Of a stretch of 7,791 nt of DNA, positions 1 through 5,217 are shown piece after piece. The notes below the pieces were generated by a model, which saw nothing but the letters and a program-made list of their open reading frames with translations, was not told the origin of the DNA and made no database searches. A program made the translations under genes and the position numbers. The stretch spans positions 1 to 7,791 of the forward strand of contig CAIJZW010000030.1 of the NCBI GenBank assembly GCA_903825265.1. The letters are read 5' to 3'. Numbering within the stretch: the stretch's first letter is position 1; each line of letters starts with the position of its first letter. This stretch comes from an uncultured bacterium. Lineage in GTDB: Bacteria > Patescibacteriota > Minisyncoccia > Phycocordibacterales > UBA9973.

Positions 1-61
1 AAGAGAGCTTGCTGAAAGAGGTTACCAGAAAATTATTTCATTAGCACAAGAAGTTATTTAG
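1..61 (+). CDS. rplN: 50S ribosomal protein L14 (uL14), C-terminal end only
   Basis: Read from base 2, the window opens with 19 codons and a TAG stop (59-61). The encoded tail starts RELAERGYQKI and ends in SLAQEVI, which matches the conserved C-terminus of L14 (RELR...KIISLAPEVL in most bacteria). L14 is a large-subunit protein at the subunit interface. Its position directly before rplX and rplE is the standard spc-operon order, which supports the call although only about 19 of roughly 122 residues are visible. The start lies outside the window. Confidence 0.88.
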   Translation, partial: RELAERGYQKIISLAQEVI

Positions 62-68
62 AAAATTA

Positions 69-110
69 CTAATTACTAATTAATAATGACTAATTAATAA
101 TTAGAATTCA
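69..110 (+). repeat. Tandem 7-nt repeats in the rplN-rplX spacer
   Basis: The spacer consists of consecutive 7-base units: CTAATTA (69-75), CTAATTA (76-82), ATAATGA (83-89), CTAATTA (90-96), ATAATTA (97-103) and a decayed GAATTCA (104-110). The block 90-103 is also a 14-nt near-repeat of 76-89. The 15-mer at 90-104 recurs exactly at 2372-2386 before rplR. Its arms CTAATT and AATTAG can form a small hairpin with a 3-nt loop. No promoter or ribosome binding site is evident here. Function is unknown. Confidence 0.75.
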
Positions 111-117
111 AAAATAT

Positions 118-336
118 ATGAAAATAAAGAAAGGAGACAATGTAATAGTTATAGCTGGTAGTAACAAAGGCAAGAAAGGCAAAGTTCTAAAAGCAATTCC
201 ATCCGAAAATAAGGTTGTAGTTGAAGGTGTAAATATGAGAAAAAAGGCTCATAAAGCAAAGAACAAAGGAGATAAGAGTCAAATCCTAGAAATCGCAATG
301 CCTATTCATGTATCAAATGTTGCTAAGAAAGACTAA
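118..336 (+). CDS. rplX: 50S ribosomal protein L24 (uL24), short form
   Basis: This is L24, an early assembly protein of the large subunit. The 72-residue product begins with a basic KOW-type fold (K4-K22, with the VIVIAGSNKGKKGKV segment at 9-23) and continues through the VVVEGVN...KKAHK region typical of L24. It stops right after PIHVSNVAKKD (62-72), where most bacterial L24 proteins of about 100 residues carry a further 25-30 residues, so the C-terminal tail is missing. The ATG lies in the context AAAAATATATG, with no Shine-Dalgarno sequence. It sits between rplN and rplE as in the classical spc operon, and only 30 nt separate its stop from the preferred rplE start. Confidence 0.95.
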   Translation: MKIKKGDNVIVIAGSNKGKKGKVLKAIPSENKVVVEGVNMRKKAHKAKNKGDKSQILEIAMPIHVSNVAKKD

Positions 337-366
337 TATTATGCCTTATTGGCACACAATAAATTT

Positions 367-906
367 ATGGAAACAGTAAAACAAAAAGAGAAAAAAGCAT
401 ATACAACATTAAAGTCAAAATACGGATACAAAAACGTAATGGCTGCTCCTCGTCTTGTAAAAGTGATTGTTGCTAGTGGTACAGGTTCTGGTATAAAGCG
501 TAACAAGGATCACAATAAGCTTGTTATGGAGAGATTAGCAAAGATTACAGGTCAGAAGCCAGCTACTCGTAGTGCAAAGAAATCAATCGCTTCTTTTAAG
601 ATTCGTATTGGAGATCCTGTTGGAGTTATGGTAACTCTACGTGGAGCTCGTATGTATGGATTCTTAGAAAAGCTTATAAATGTAGCAATCCCTCGTACAA
701 AAGACTTCCGTGGTATTGATAGAAAGATTGTTGATAATATCGGTAATCTTACAATGAGTATCAAGGAACATACTATCTTCCCTGAAACTGGAGATGAAGA
801 ATTAAAAGATGTTTTTGGATTAGGAATTACCTTAGTCACAACTGCTAAGAATAAAGCAGAAGCAACTGAATTCTTTGAATTAATCGGTATACCATTTAAG
901 AAATAA
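367..906 (+). CDS. rplE: 50S ribosomal protein L5 (uL5)
   Basis: L5 binds 5S rRNA together with L18 and forms part of the central protuberance. The product has the family hallmarks: an N-terminal YGYKNVMAAPRLVKV segment, the TGQKP motif followed by basic residues, a GVMVTLRG strand, IPRTKDFRGI, and a C-terminus ending GIPFKK like the usual PF(R/K)K tail. I chose the ATG at 367 because it gives 179 residues, the normal L5 length, and because its context AAATTTATGG matches other starts in this operon. An in-frame TTG at 349 would add six residues (MAHNKF) and cannot be excluded. A strong intrinsic terminator follows 8 nt after the stop, so rplE is the last gene of the upstream transcript. Confidence 0.96.
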   Translation: METVKQKEKKAYTTLKSKYGYKNVMAAPRLVKVIVASGTGSGIKRNKDHNKLVMERLAKITGQKPATRSAKKSIASFKIRIGDPVGVMVTLRGARMYGFLEKLINVAIPRTKDFRGIDRKIVDNIGNLTMSIKEHTIFPETGDEELKDVFGLGITLVTTAKNKAEATEFFELIGIPFKK

Positions 907-914
907 ATATTTTT

Positions 915-948
915 AATAAAACACCTTATGTAAGGTGTTTTATTTTTT
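915..948 (+). terminator. Intrinsic terminator after rplE
   Basis: A perfect 14-bp inverted repeat (915-928 with 931-944) surrounds a TG centre, which in RNA would open to a tetraloop. Its core is ACACCTTA/TAAGGTGT. The stem is flanked by A-rich and U-rich arms, and T residues continue to 948. This is a textbook rho-independent terminator, 8 nt after the L5 stop codon. It sits inside what is normally one continuous spc operon. Confidence 0.9.
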
Positions 949-998
949 AGAAATAGTCTTTAATTTAATGAATATTATAAAATTATTGAGTAATATGT

Positions 999-1027
999 TT
1001 GACATATTTATTTCTATTTGCTAGTAT
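999..1027 (+). promoter_or_regulatory. Near-consensus sigma70-type promoter for rpsN-rplO
   Basis: A perfect -35 TTGACA (999-1004) is followed by a 17-nt spacer and -10 TAGTAT (1022-1027), with an extended -10 TG at 1019-1020 (TGC before the hexamer). The predicted transcription start is near 1034. It lies 50 nt after the rplE terminator and upstream of rpsN, so it would restart transcription of the second half of the operon. The TAGTATA string at the -10 also occurs before the kinase gene and the cysteine-rich gene. Confidence 0.82.
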
Positions 1028-1033
1028 AGACCT

Positions 1034-1156
1034 ACATGAGTTTTAGATCCGTTTGTCTCCTTAAGGGTTAAGAAAATTATAACTTTTAAGAAAATAAACG
1101 AGATATCAAAGTTCATGACTAGTTGCTTTTAGCTACTAGAAGCTAATTATTTATTT
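1034..1156 (+). promoter_or_regulatory. Structured 5' leader of the rpsN transcript
   Basis: About 120 nt separate the predicted start of transcription from the rpsN ATG, far more than other gaps here. The leader holds several inverted repeats: CTTAA/TTAAG (1060-1064 with 1068-1072), CGTTT/AAACG (1050-1054 with 1096-1100), and two overlapping hairpins near the start codon. These are CTAGTTGC with GCTACTAG (1119-1126 with 1132-1139, one T-T mismatch) and TTAGCT with AGCTAA (1129-1134 with 1141-1146). The last two share bases and cannot form together. No reading frame of note was seen. An autoregulatory ribosomal protein leader is a reasonable guess, but I recognise no known class. Confidence 0.45.
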
Positions 1157-1342
1157 ATGGCAAAAACATCAGTAACAGCAAGACATTTAAAAAAGTCAAA
1201 ATTTAGTACACGAGAAACAAATCGTTGTTTTCGTTGTTCACGAGGTCACGCATATATGAGAGATTTCGGTCTATGTCGTATTTGCTTCCGTGAACTTGCA
1301 AATGAAGGTATGCTTCCTGGAGTTCGTAAATCAAGTTGGTAG
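1157..1342 (+). CDS. rpsN: 30S ribosomal protein S14 type Z (uS14), zinc-binding
   Basis: S14 is a small-subunit head protein. At 61 residues this is the short zinc-binding form, with C24-x2-C27 and C40-x2-C43 holding the metal, and the conserved core [20 protein letters not shown]. The end, [11 protein letters not shown], matches the family's G(x)PGVxKASW tail. The start ATG (context TTATTTATGG) has no Shine-Dalgarno sequence, and the common MAK opening supports it. It is the first gene after a terminator and a strong promoter, so it leads a separate transcription unit, unlike the usual arrangement in which rpsN is simply internal to the spc operon. Confidence 0.97.
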   Translation: MAKTSVTARHLKKSKFSTRETNRCFRCSRGHAYMRDFGLCRICFRELANEGMLPGVRKSSW

Positions 1343-1343
1343 A

Positions 1344-1422
1344 TAAAAGTAGAAGGTAGTAGGCAGAAAGTAGAAAGATAAAAATATTAATTTTCTTACT
1401 ATATACTACTTATTACATAATT
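1344..1422 (+). repeat. Period-7 repeats and imperfect hairpin in the rpsN-rpsH spacer
   Basis: The gap begins with purine-rich 7-base units: TAAAAGT (1344-1350), AGAAGGT (1351-1357), AGTAGGC (1358-1364), AGAAAGT (1365-1371) and AGAAAGA (1372-1378). Further on are CTTACTA (1395-1401), TATACTA (1402-1408), CTTATTA (1409-1415) and CATAATT (1416-1422), roughly the complement of the first block. The two blocks could pair through AAGTAG/CTACTT and GTAGTA/TACTAT segments to form an imperfect hairpin ending shortly before rpsH. There is no U-tract typical of a terminator. Confidence 0.6.
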
Positions 1423-1433
1423 TCAAAAAATAT

Positions 1434-1820
1434 ATGGATCAAATAGCAAACATGGTGAATATGATAAAGAATGGCGGACGTGCAGAGCACGAGTTCGTTA
1501 CTGTATCATTTTCTAAAATTAAACAGGCAATTGCAGAATGTTTATTGAAAGAAGGTTATTTATCTTCTGTTTCAAAGAAAGTCAAAAAAGGTTTTCCTGT
1601 TCTTGAATTAGGAATTGTTTATGTAGATGGAGCTCCAAAAGTTACAGGAGCAGAACGTGTTTCAAAGTCATCATGCCGTGTTTATAAAGGAGTTAAAGAT
1701 ATTCGATATACAAAAGGAGGAACAGTTATAACTGTTTTTTCAACACCAAAAGGAATTTTAACAGACAAACAAGCACGTAAAGAAATGGTCGGAGGAGAAG
1801 TATTGTTTAGAATGTGGTAA
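1434..1820 (+). CDS. rpsH: 30S ribosomal protein S8 (uS8)
   Basis: S8 binds the central domain of 16S rRNA and, in E. coli, represses its own operon. The 128-residue product matches the family in length and layout: an N-terminal helix region (MDQIANMVNMIKNG), a lysine-rich middle with GFPVLELGI, RVSKSSCRVYKG, and the C-terminal RNA-binding signature with STPKG (103-107) and GGEVL near the end. The ATG is in the context AAAAAATATATGG with no Shine-Dalgarno sequence. Internal Met7 and Met10 are less likely because the family's DPIADM-like opening begins before them. It is followed by rplF after 13 nt. Confidence 0.96.
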   Translation: MDQIANMVNMIKNGGRAEHEFVTVSFSKIKQAIAECLLKEGYLSSVSKKVKKGFPVLELGIVYVDGAPKVTGAERVSKSSCRVYKGVKDIRYTKGGTVITVFSTPKGILTDKQARKEMVGGEVLFRMW

Positions 1821-1833
1821 TTAAAAAAATTAT

Positions 1834-2370
1834 ATGTCACGTATAGGAAAACAAACAGTTATAGTTCCTGCAGGTACAGAAGTTAAACTCTCTGGTGTTA
1901 CTTTTTCCGTTAAAGGACCAAAAGGCTCTCTAGTTAGAGATTTTGGAGGACCAGTTACTATAAATATAAATGGTAATGAGATTACTTTTACTCCCAATAA
2001 AATCGGTGATCGTTCTGTAAATTCACTTTGGGGTACATATGCTTCCCATGTTAAAAACATGGTAATAGGAGTAAATGAAGGTTATACAAAAAAGCTTATT
2101 TTGGAAGGAGTTGGTTTTAAATCAGAAGTTGCTGGTAAAGTATTAAATCTTGCTCTTGGTTTTTCACATCCTGTAAAAGTAGAAATTCCAGAAGGATTAA
2201 CAGTTACAGCCGAGAAGAACAACATTACTATTACAGGTATAGACAAAGAACTTGTTGGATCATTTACAGCATCTATTAGATCAATGAAAAAGCCAGAACC
2301 TTATAAAGGTAAAGGTTTCCGTTATAATGATGAAGTTATTCGTCGTAAGCAAGGTAAAAAGGCTGCATAA
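1834..2370 (+). CDS. rplF: 50S ribosomal protein L6 (uL6)
   Basis: L6 sits near the factor-binding centre of the large subunit. The 178-residue protein begins MSRIGKQTVIVPAG, typical of the family (MSRIGKxPIxIPxG), contains two related domains joined around residues 80-90, and carries the C-terminal signature KPEPYKGKGFRY (153-164) followed by DEVIRRKQGKKAA. Length and ends are normal, so the gene is complete. The ATG follows an A-rich AAAAAAATTAT stretch without a Shine-Dalgarno sequence. It lies between rpsH and rplR in standard order. Confidence 0.97.
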   Translation: MSRIGKQTVIVPAGTEVKLSGVTFSVKGPKGSLVRDFGGPVTININGNEITFTPNKIGDRSVNSLWGTYASHVKNMVIGVNEGYTKKLILEGVGFKSEVAGKVLNLALGFSHPVKVEIPEGLTVTAEKNNITITGIDKELVGSFTASIRSMKKPEPYKGKGFRYNDEVIRRKQGKKAA

Positions 2371-2371
2371 T

Positions 2372-2396
2372 CTAATTAATAATTAGGAATTAAAAT
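2372..2396 (+). repeat. 7-nt repeats in the rplF-rplR spacer
   Basis: The gap consists almost wholly of CTAATTA (2372-2378), ATAATTA (2379-2385) and GGAATTA (2386-2392), then AAAT and the rplR ATG. The first 15 bases are identical to 90-104 before rplX, and both copies are followed by a GAATT block and an A-rich run up to the ATG. This looks like a shorter copy of the same spacer element. Confidence 0.65.
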
Positions 2397-2738
2397 ATGA
2401 ACAAGAAATTAGAAAAAAGATTAAGATTAAAGAAAAAGATTCGCACAAAGATATTTGGTACTCCAAGTACTCCACGTTTTTCTGTTTTCCGATCTAATAA
2501 TTATATTTATGCTCAGATGATTGATGATTCAAAAGGTATCACTATTGCTTCTTCTTCTGATATGGAAATAAAAACAGGAACTAAAACAGAAAGAGCTATT
2601 CTTGTAGGTGAAAATATTGCAAAAGTATTAACTACAAAGGGTGTTAAATCTTGTGTTTTTGACCGTAATGGATTTAAATATACAGGTCGCATAAAAGCAC
2701 TTGCAGATAGTGCACGTAAAGCTGGATTAAATTTTTAA
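2397..2738 (+). CDS. rplR: 50S ribosomal protein L18 (uL18)
   Basis: L18 binds 5S rRNA and works with L5 in the central protuberance. The product has 113 residues, close to the usual 115-120, with a basic N-terminus (res 1-18), the PRFSVFRSNNYIYAQMID segment (from residue 26), and the conserved C-terminus from F88 on (FDRNGFKYTGRIKALADSAR, then KAGLNF). The ATG comes directly after the 7-nt repeat spacer and has no Shine-Dalgarno sequence. rpsE starts 8 nt after its stop. Confidence 0.96.
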   Translation: MNKKLEKRLRLKKKIRTKIFGTPSTPRFSVFRSNNYIYAQMIDDSKGITIASSSDMEIKTGTKTERAILVGENIAKVLTTKGVKSCVFDRNGFKYTGRIKALADSARKAGLNF

Positions 2739-2746
2739 TAAAATAT

Positions 2747-3394
2747 ATGGATACAACAAAACCAAAACAGCATACAAATAGTAGTACTCCTAATAGAAGT
2801 TATGGAGCTGGTAGTAATAACAGAGGACCAAAACGTGAAGGTGGAGAAAGAAAGCCAAGAGCTTTCTTTGAAAAACCAAAACCAGAATTTGATCAAAAAA
2901 TGGTTTCTATTCGTCGCGTTACTCGTGTTGTTGCTGGTGGACGTCGTATGACATTTGCAGTTGCTCTTGCTATTGGAGACAAGAAAGGTTCTATAGGACT
3001 TGGTACTGGTAAAGGAGGAGATACAGCTATGGCTATAGCAAAAGCTCTTCGTCAGGCAAAGAAAAACATGTTTAAAATTAAGACAACAAAAGATATGTCT
3101 ATAACACATGAAGTTTCTGCTAAATTCTCAAGTTCAAAACTTACAATGATGCCAAACCGTGGAAAAGGATTAGTTGCAGGAAGTACAGTTCGTGATATGT
3201 TGATACTTGCTGGACTTAAGAATATAACAGCTAAACTTCATTCTGGAAGTAAAAATAAGTTAAACAATGCGAGAGTTGCATACAAAACTCTTTACTTATT
3301 AAAAGCACAATCATCTTTACCTAAAGTTTCTGCTTTCATTTCAGAACAAGAATCAGAAATAAAAGACAAAGAAGTTGGAGTAGAAGTTAAATAA
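2747..3394 (+). CDS. rpsE: 30S ribosomal protein S5 (uS5) with long N-terminal extension
   Basis: S5 helps control decoding accuracy and mRNA unwinding at the entry channel. The conserved double-domain core runs from about residue 50 to 195: SIRRVTRVVAGGRRMTF (54-70), GLGTGKG (84-90), GLVAGSTVRDML (141-152), and the GSKNKLNNARVAY region (167-179). In front of it are about 48 residues rich in Lys, Arg, Pro, Gly, Ser and Asn, probably disordered. At 215 residues it is well above the E. coli 166, with an acidic/lysine tail as well. The ATG context (AAAATATATGG) matches other starts here. Only 8 nt separate it from rplO, so rpmD (L30), normally in between, is absent. Confidence 0.96.
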   Translation: MDTTKPKQHTNSSTPNRSYGAGSNNRGPKREGGERKPRAFFEKPKPEFDQKMVSIRRVTRVVAGGRRMTFAVALAIGDKKGSIGLGTGKGGDTAMAIAKALRQAKKNMFKIKTTKDMSITHEVSAKFSSSKLTMMPNRGKGLVAGSTVRDMLILAGLKNITAKLHSGSKNKLNNARVAYKTLYLLKAQSSLPKVSAFISEQESEIKDKEVGVEVK

Positions 3395-3402
3395 TAAATT
3401 AT

Positions 3403-3831
3403 ATGGAACTACATACATTAAAAAGAAAACATCCAAATAAGAAATCAAGACTAGTTGGTCGTGGAGGAACACGAGGTAAAACTTCTGGTCGCGGAGGAAA
3501 GGGTCAAACAGCTCGTGCTGGTAATAAGCGTCGTCCACAAATGCGTGATATTATAAAGAAGATTCCAAAACTTCGTGGTTATCGTTTTGCTTCATATGAT
3601 ACAAAGGCATCTCCTGTGAATCTTTCTGCTCTTAATGTCTTTACTGCAGGTTCTATTGTTAGCCCAGAGACACTATTTGAAAAGAATATAATTCGTAAAG
3701 TTGGTGGTAAGTTACCAGTTGTTAAACTTTTAGGTACTGGAGATATTTCTGTAAAAATTTCAGTTGTTAATTGTATTACATCTAAAACAGCTAAAGAGAA
3801 AATAGAAAAAGCTGGTGGAAGTATTAAATAA
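3403..3831 (+). CDS. rplO: 50S ribosomal protein L15 (uL15)
   Basis: L15 is a late-assembly large-subunit protein. Its glycine/arginine-rich N-terminal arm, which threads into 23S rRNA, is clear at residues 18-40 (VGRGGTRGKTSGRGGKGQ followed by TARAG). The globular part has the usual IPKLRGYRF turn (54-62) and ends with KAGGSIK. The 142-residue length is normal. The ATG context is AAATTATATGG with no Shine-Dalgarno sequence. secY follows after 54 nt, as in most bacteria. Confidence 0.96.
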   Translation: MELHTLKRKHPNKKSRLVGRGGTRGKTSGRGGKGQTARAGNKRRPQMRDIIKKIPKLRGYRFASYDTKASPVNLSALNVFTAGSIVSPETLFEKNIIRKVGGKLPVVKLLGTGDISVKISVVNCITSKTAKEKIEKAGGSIK

Positions 3832-3843
3832 CTTCATTTAAGT

Positions 3844-3872
3844 TTGTTAATGTATTGAGAGTTTGATAATAT
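3844..3872 (+). promoter_or_regulatory. Candidate promoter for secY
   Basis: The rplO-secY gap contains TTGTTA (3844-3849), a 17-nt spacer and TAATAT (3867-3872), with an extended -10 TG at 3864-3865. Transcription would begin near 3879, only about 7 nt before the secY ATG at 3886, giving a nearly leaderless message. There is no terminator after rplO, so this would supplement read-through from the rpsN promoter. In such AT-rich DNA a chance match is possible. Confidence 0.4.
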
Positions 3873-3885
3873 TTAGGCTGATAAA

Positions 3886-5157
3886 ATGGAAACAATATTC
3901 AACAAGATAAAAATGATATTCACTGATAAGGCACTTAGATCTCGTGTCTTATTTGTGCTTGGAGCTCTTGTTCTATTTAGACTTTTATCTACAATTCCAA
4001 TACCAGGTATTGATTCTTTTAAACTTCAAAATTTCATAAGCAATAACCAATTCTTGGGAGTTTTAAATATGTTTTCAGGTGGAGGACTTTCTAAATTATC
4101 TATTTTGATGCTTGGAGTTGGACCATATATTACTTCATCTATAATAATGCAGCTTCTTACAATCATGTCTCCTCGTTTGAAGGCAATGTATCAAGAAGAC
4201 GGAGAAACTGGACGTAAAAAATTTACTCAATTCAGTAGAATGATTACAGTTCCTCTTGCTATTATTCAAGGATTAGCTCTTTTATTCCTTTTGAGAAAAG
4301 AAGGAATACTAGGAGATTTATCTATGTTTAACATGCTTACTAGTCTTTCAGTTATAGTTGCAGGTTCAATGCTTATTATGTGGATAGGTGAATTGATTTC
4401 TGAGTTTGGGATTGGAAATGGAATGTCACTTATAATCTTTGCTGGAATTGTTGCAAGTATTCCAAGAGAAATATCTCAATTCCTATTTACTTTCAATGTT
4501 GCTAATCTTCCATTGTATTTACTATTCTTAGCTGTAGGATTTTTGATTATTGCAGGGGTTGTTGTTATGACAGAAGCAGAAAGACCAATACCTGTTACCT
4601 ACGCAAAGCAAGTTCGTGGGGATCATATTGCTGGTGGAACACAAACTTATTTACCTCTTCGTGTTAACCAAGCAGGAGTTATTCCTATAATCTTTGCACT
4701 TTCTATACTACTATTTCCTCAACTTATAGGTAATGCACTATCTGGTATGAGTAACCATATACTTCTTTCTATTTCTAAGGGATTGCTTTGGTTTGTTTCA
4801 AATACTTGGGTATATTCATTATTCTATTTTATTTTTGTATTCTTATTTACATATTTCTATACAGCTGTTACTTTTGATCCAGATCAGCTTGCAACTAATT
4901 TACAAAAGAATGGAGCTTTCATTCCAGGTATTCGTCCAGGAACAGCAACCCGTGATTATATAGAACGTGTTTTAACTCGTATAACAACAATTGGAGCCGT
5001 ATTCTTAGGTATAATAGCTGTTCTCCCCTTGATAATGAAAGCAATTACAGGTATAACCGCTTTTGCTATCGGAGGTACTGCACTTCTAATCGTTGTCTCT
5101 GTTGTTTTAGATTTGATTAAAAAGATTGAAGCACAACTGTCGATGAGAGAGTATTAA
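3886..5157 (+). CDS. secY: Protein translocase channel subunit SecY
   Basis: SecY is the membrane channel of the Sec system and acts with SecE, SecG and SecA. The 423-residue protein is complete and has ten predicted membrane segments, roughly at 20-38, 70-92, 117-136, 151-170, 176-193, 208-228, 262-282, 308-327, 365-385 and 390-409. Family signatures include STIPIPGID (35-43) before the plug, GGGLSKLSI (65-73), GIGNGMSLIIFAGI (175-188), TEAERPIPV (229-237), LRVNQAGVIPIIFA (258-271) and the cytosolic loop NGAFIPGIRPGTAT (342-355) that contacts SecA or the ribosome. The start follows a possible short-leader promoter. The stop codon is the first part of an intrinsic terminator, so transcription ends immediately after the gene. 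Confidence 0.98.
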   Translation: METIFNKIKMIFTDKALRSRVLFVLGALVLFRLLSTIPIPGIDSFKLQNFISNNQFLGVLNMFSGGGLSKLSILMLGVGPYITSSIIMQLLTIMSPRLKAMYQEDGETGRKKFTQFSRMITVPLAIIQGLALLFLLRKEGILGDLSMFNMLTSLSVIVAGSMLIMWIGELISEFGIGNGMSLIIFAGIVASIPREISQFLFTFNVANLPLYLLFLAVGFLIIAGVVVMTEAERPIPVTYAKQVRGDHIAGGTQTYLPLRVNQAGVIPIIFALSILLFPQLIGNALSGMSNHILLSISKGLLWFVSNTWVYSLFYFIFVFLFTYFYTAVTFDPDQLATNLQKNGAFIPGIRPGTATRDYIERVLTRITTIGAVFLGIIAVLPLIMKAITGITAFAIGGTALLIVVSVVLDLIKKIEAQLSMREY

Positions 5158-5186
5158 AAAAGACCTAATTGATTAGGTCTTTTTTA
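5155..5186 (+). terminator. Intrinsic terminator overlapping the secY stop codon
   Basis: A perfect 15-bp inverted repeat (5155-5169 with 5172-5186) has a TG centre and the core GACCTAAT/ATTAGGTC, flanked by six A on the left and six T on the right. The left arm starts with the TAA stop of secY. The A/T symmetry means it could also stop transcription from the other strand. Its architecture (long stem, TG centre, A/U arms) closely copies the terminator after rplE. Confidence 0.92.
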
Positions 5187-5196
5187 ATATATAAAC

Positions 5197-5211
5197 ATTT
5201 TAGTATATAAT
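5197..5211 (+). promoter_or_regulatory. -10 region of the kinase genes, suggesting a leaderless mRNA
   Basis: A perfect TATAAT (5206-5211) lies in the context ATTTTAGTATATAAT, with 6 nt between it and the ATG at 5218. Transcription would normally start at or next to the start codon, giving a message with essentially no leader. No good -35 is seen at the usual distance (5183-5188 is TTTAAT). The upstream terminator at 5155-5186 means the kinase genes need their own promoter. The same arrangement, with the same 6-nt gap, precedes the gene at 6593. Confidence 0.6.
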
Positions 5212-5217
5212 ATAAAA

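Noticed and set aside
349..366. TTG at 349 as the start of rplE
   Set aside because: It would add six residues to a protein that has the normal family length from the ATG at 367, and that ATG has the better context. It is kept only as an alternative.
552..839. 95-codon open frame on the minus strand within rplE
   Set aside because: It lies wholly opposite the conserved L5 gene, has no recognisable product and no start signals. It is a shadow of the codon pattern on the + strand.
69..1422. CRISPR or other spacer array in the repetitive gaps
   Set aside because: The units are 7 nt, contiguous and degenerate, with no unique spacers between them.
1343..1433. Terminator in the rpsN-rpsH gap
   Set aside because: The possible pairing between the two repeat blocks is imperfect and is not followed by a U-tract.
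1830..2060. 76-codon open frame on the minus strand opposite the start of rplF
   Set aside because: It overlaps the well-conserved L6 N-terminus and has no family-like features.
2735..3109. 124-codon minus-strand frame rich in Cys, Phe and Ser opposite rpsE
   Set aside because: Its odd composition is the mirror of the Lys/Gly/Asn-rich S5 extension, and no promoter or start context supports it.
3353..3538. 61-codon minus-strand frame across the rpsE-rplO junction
   Set aside because: It is hydrophobic only as the antisense of lysine-rich codons and covers two conserved genes.
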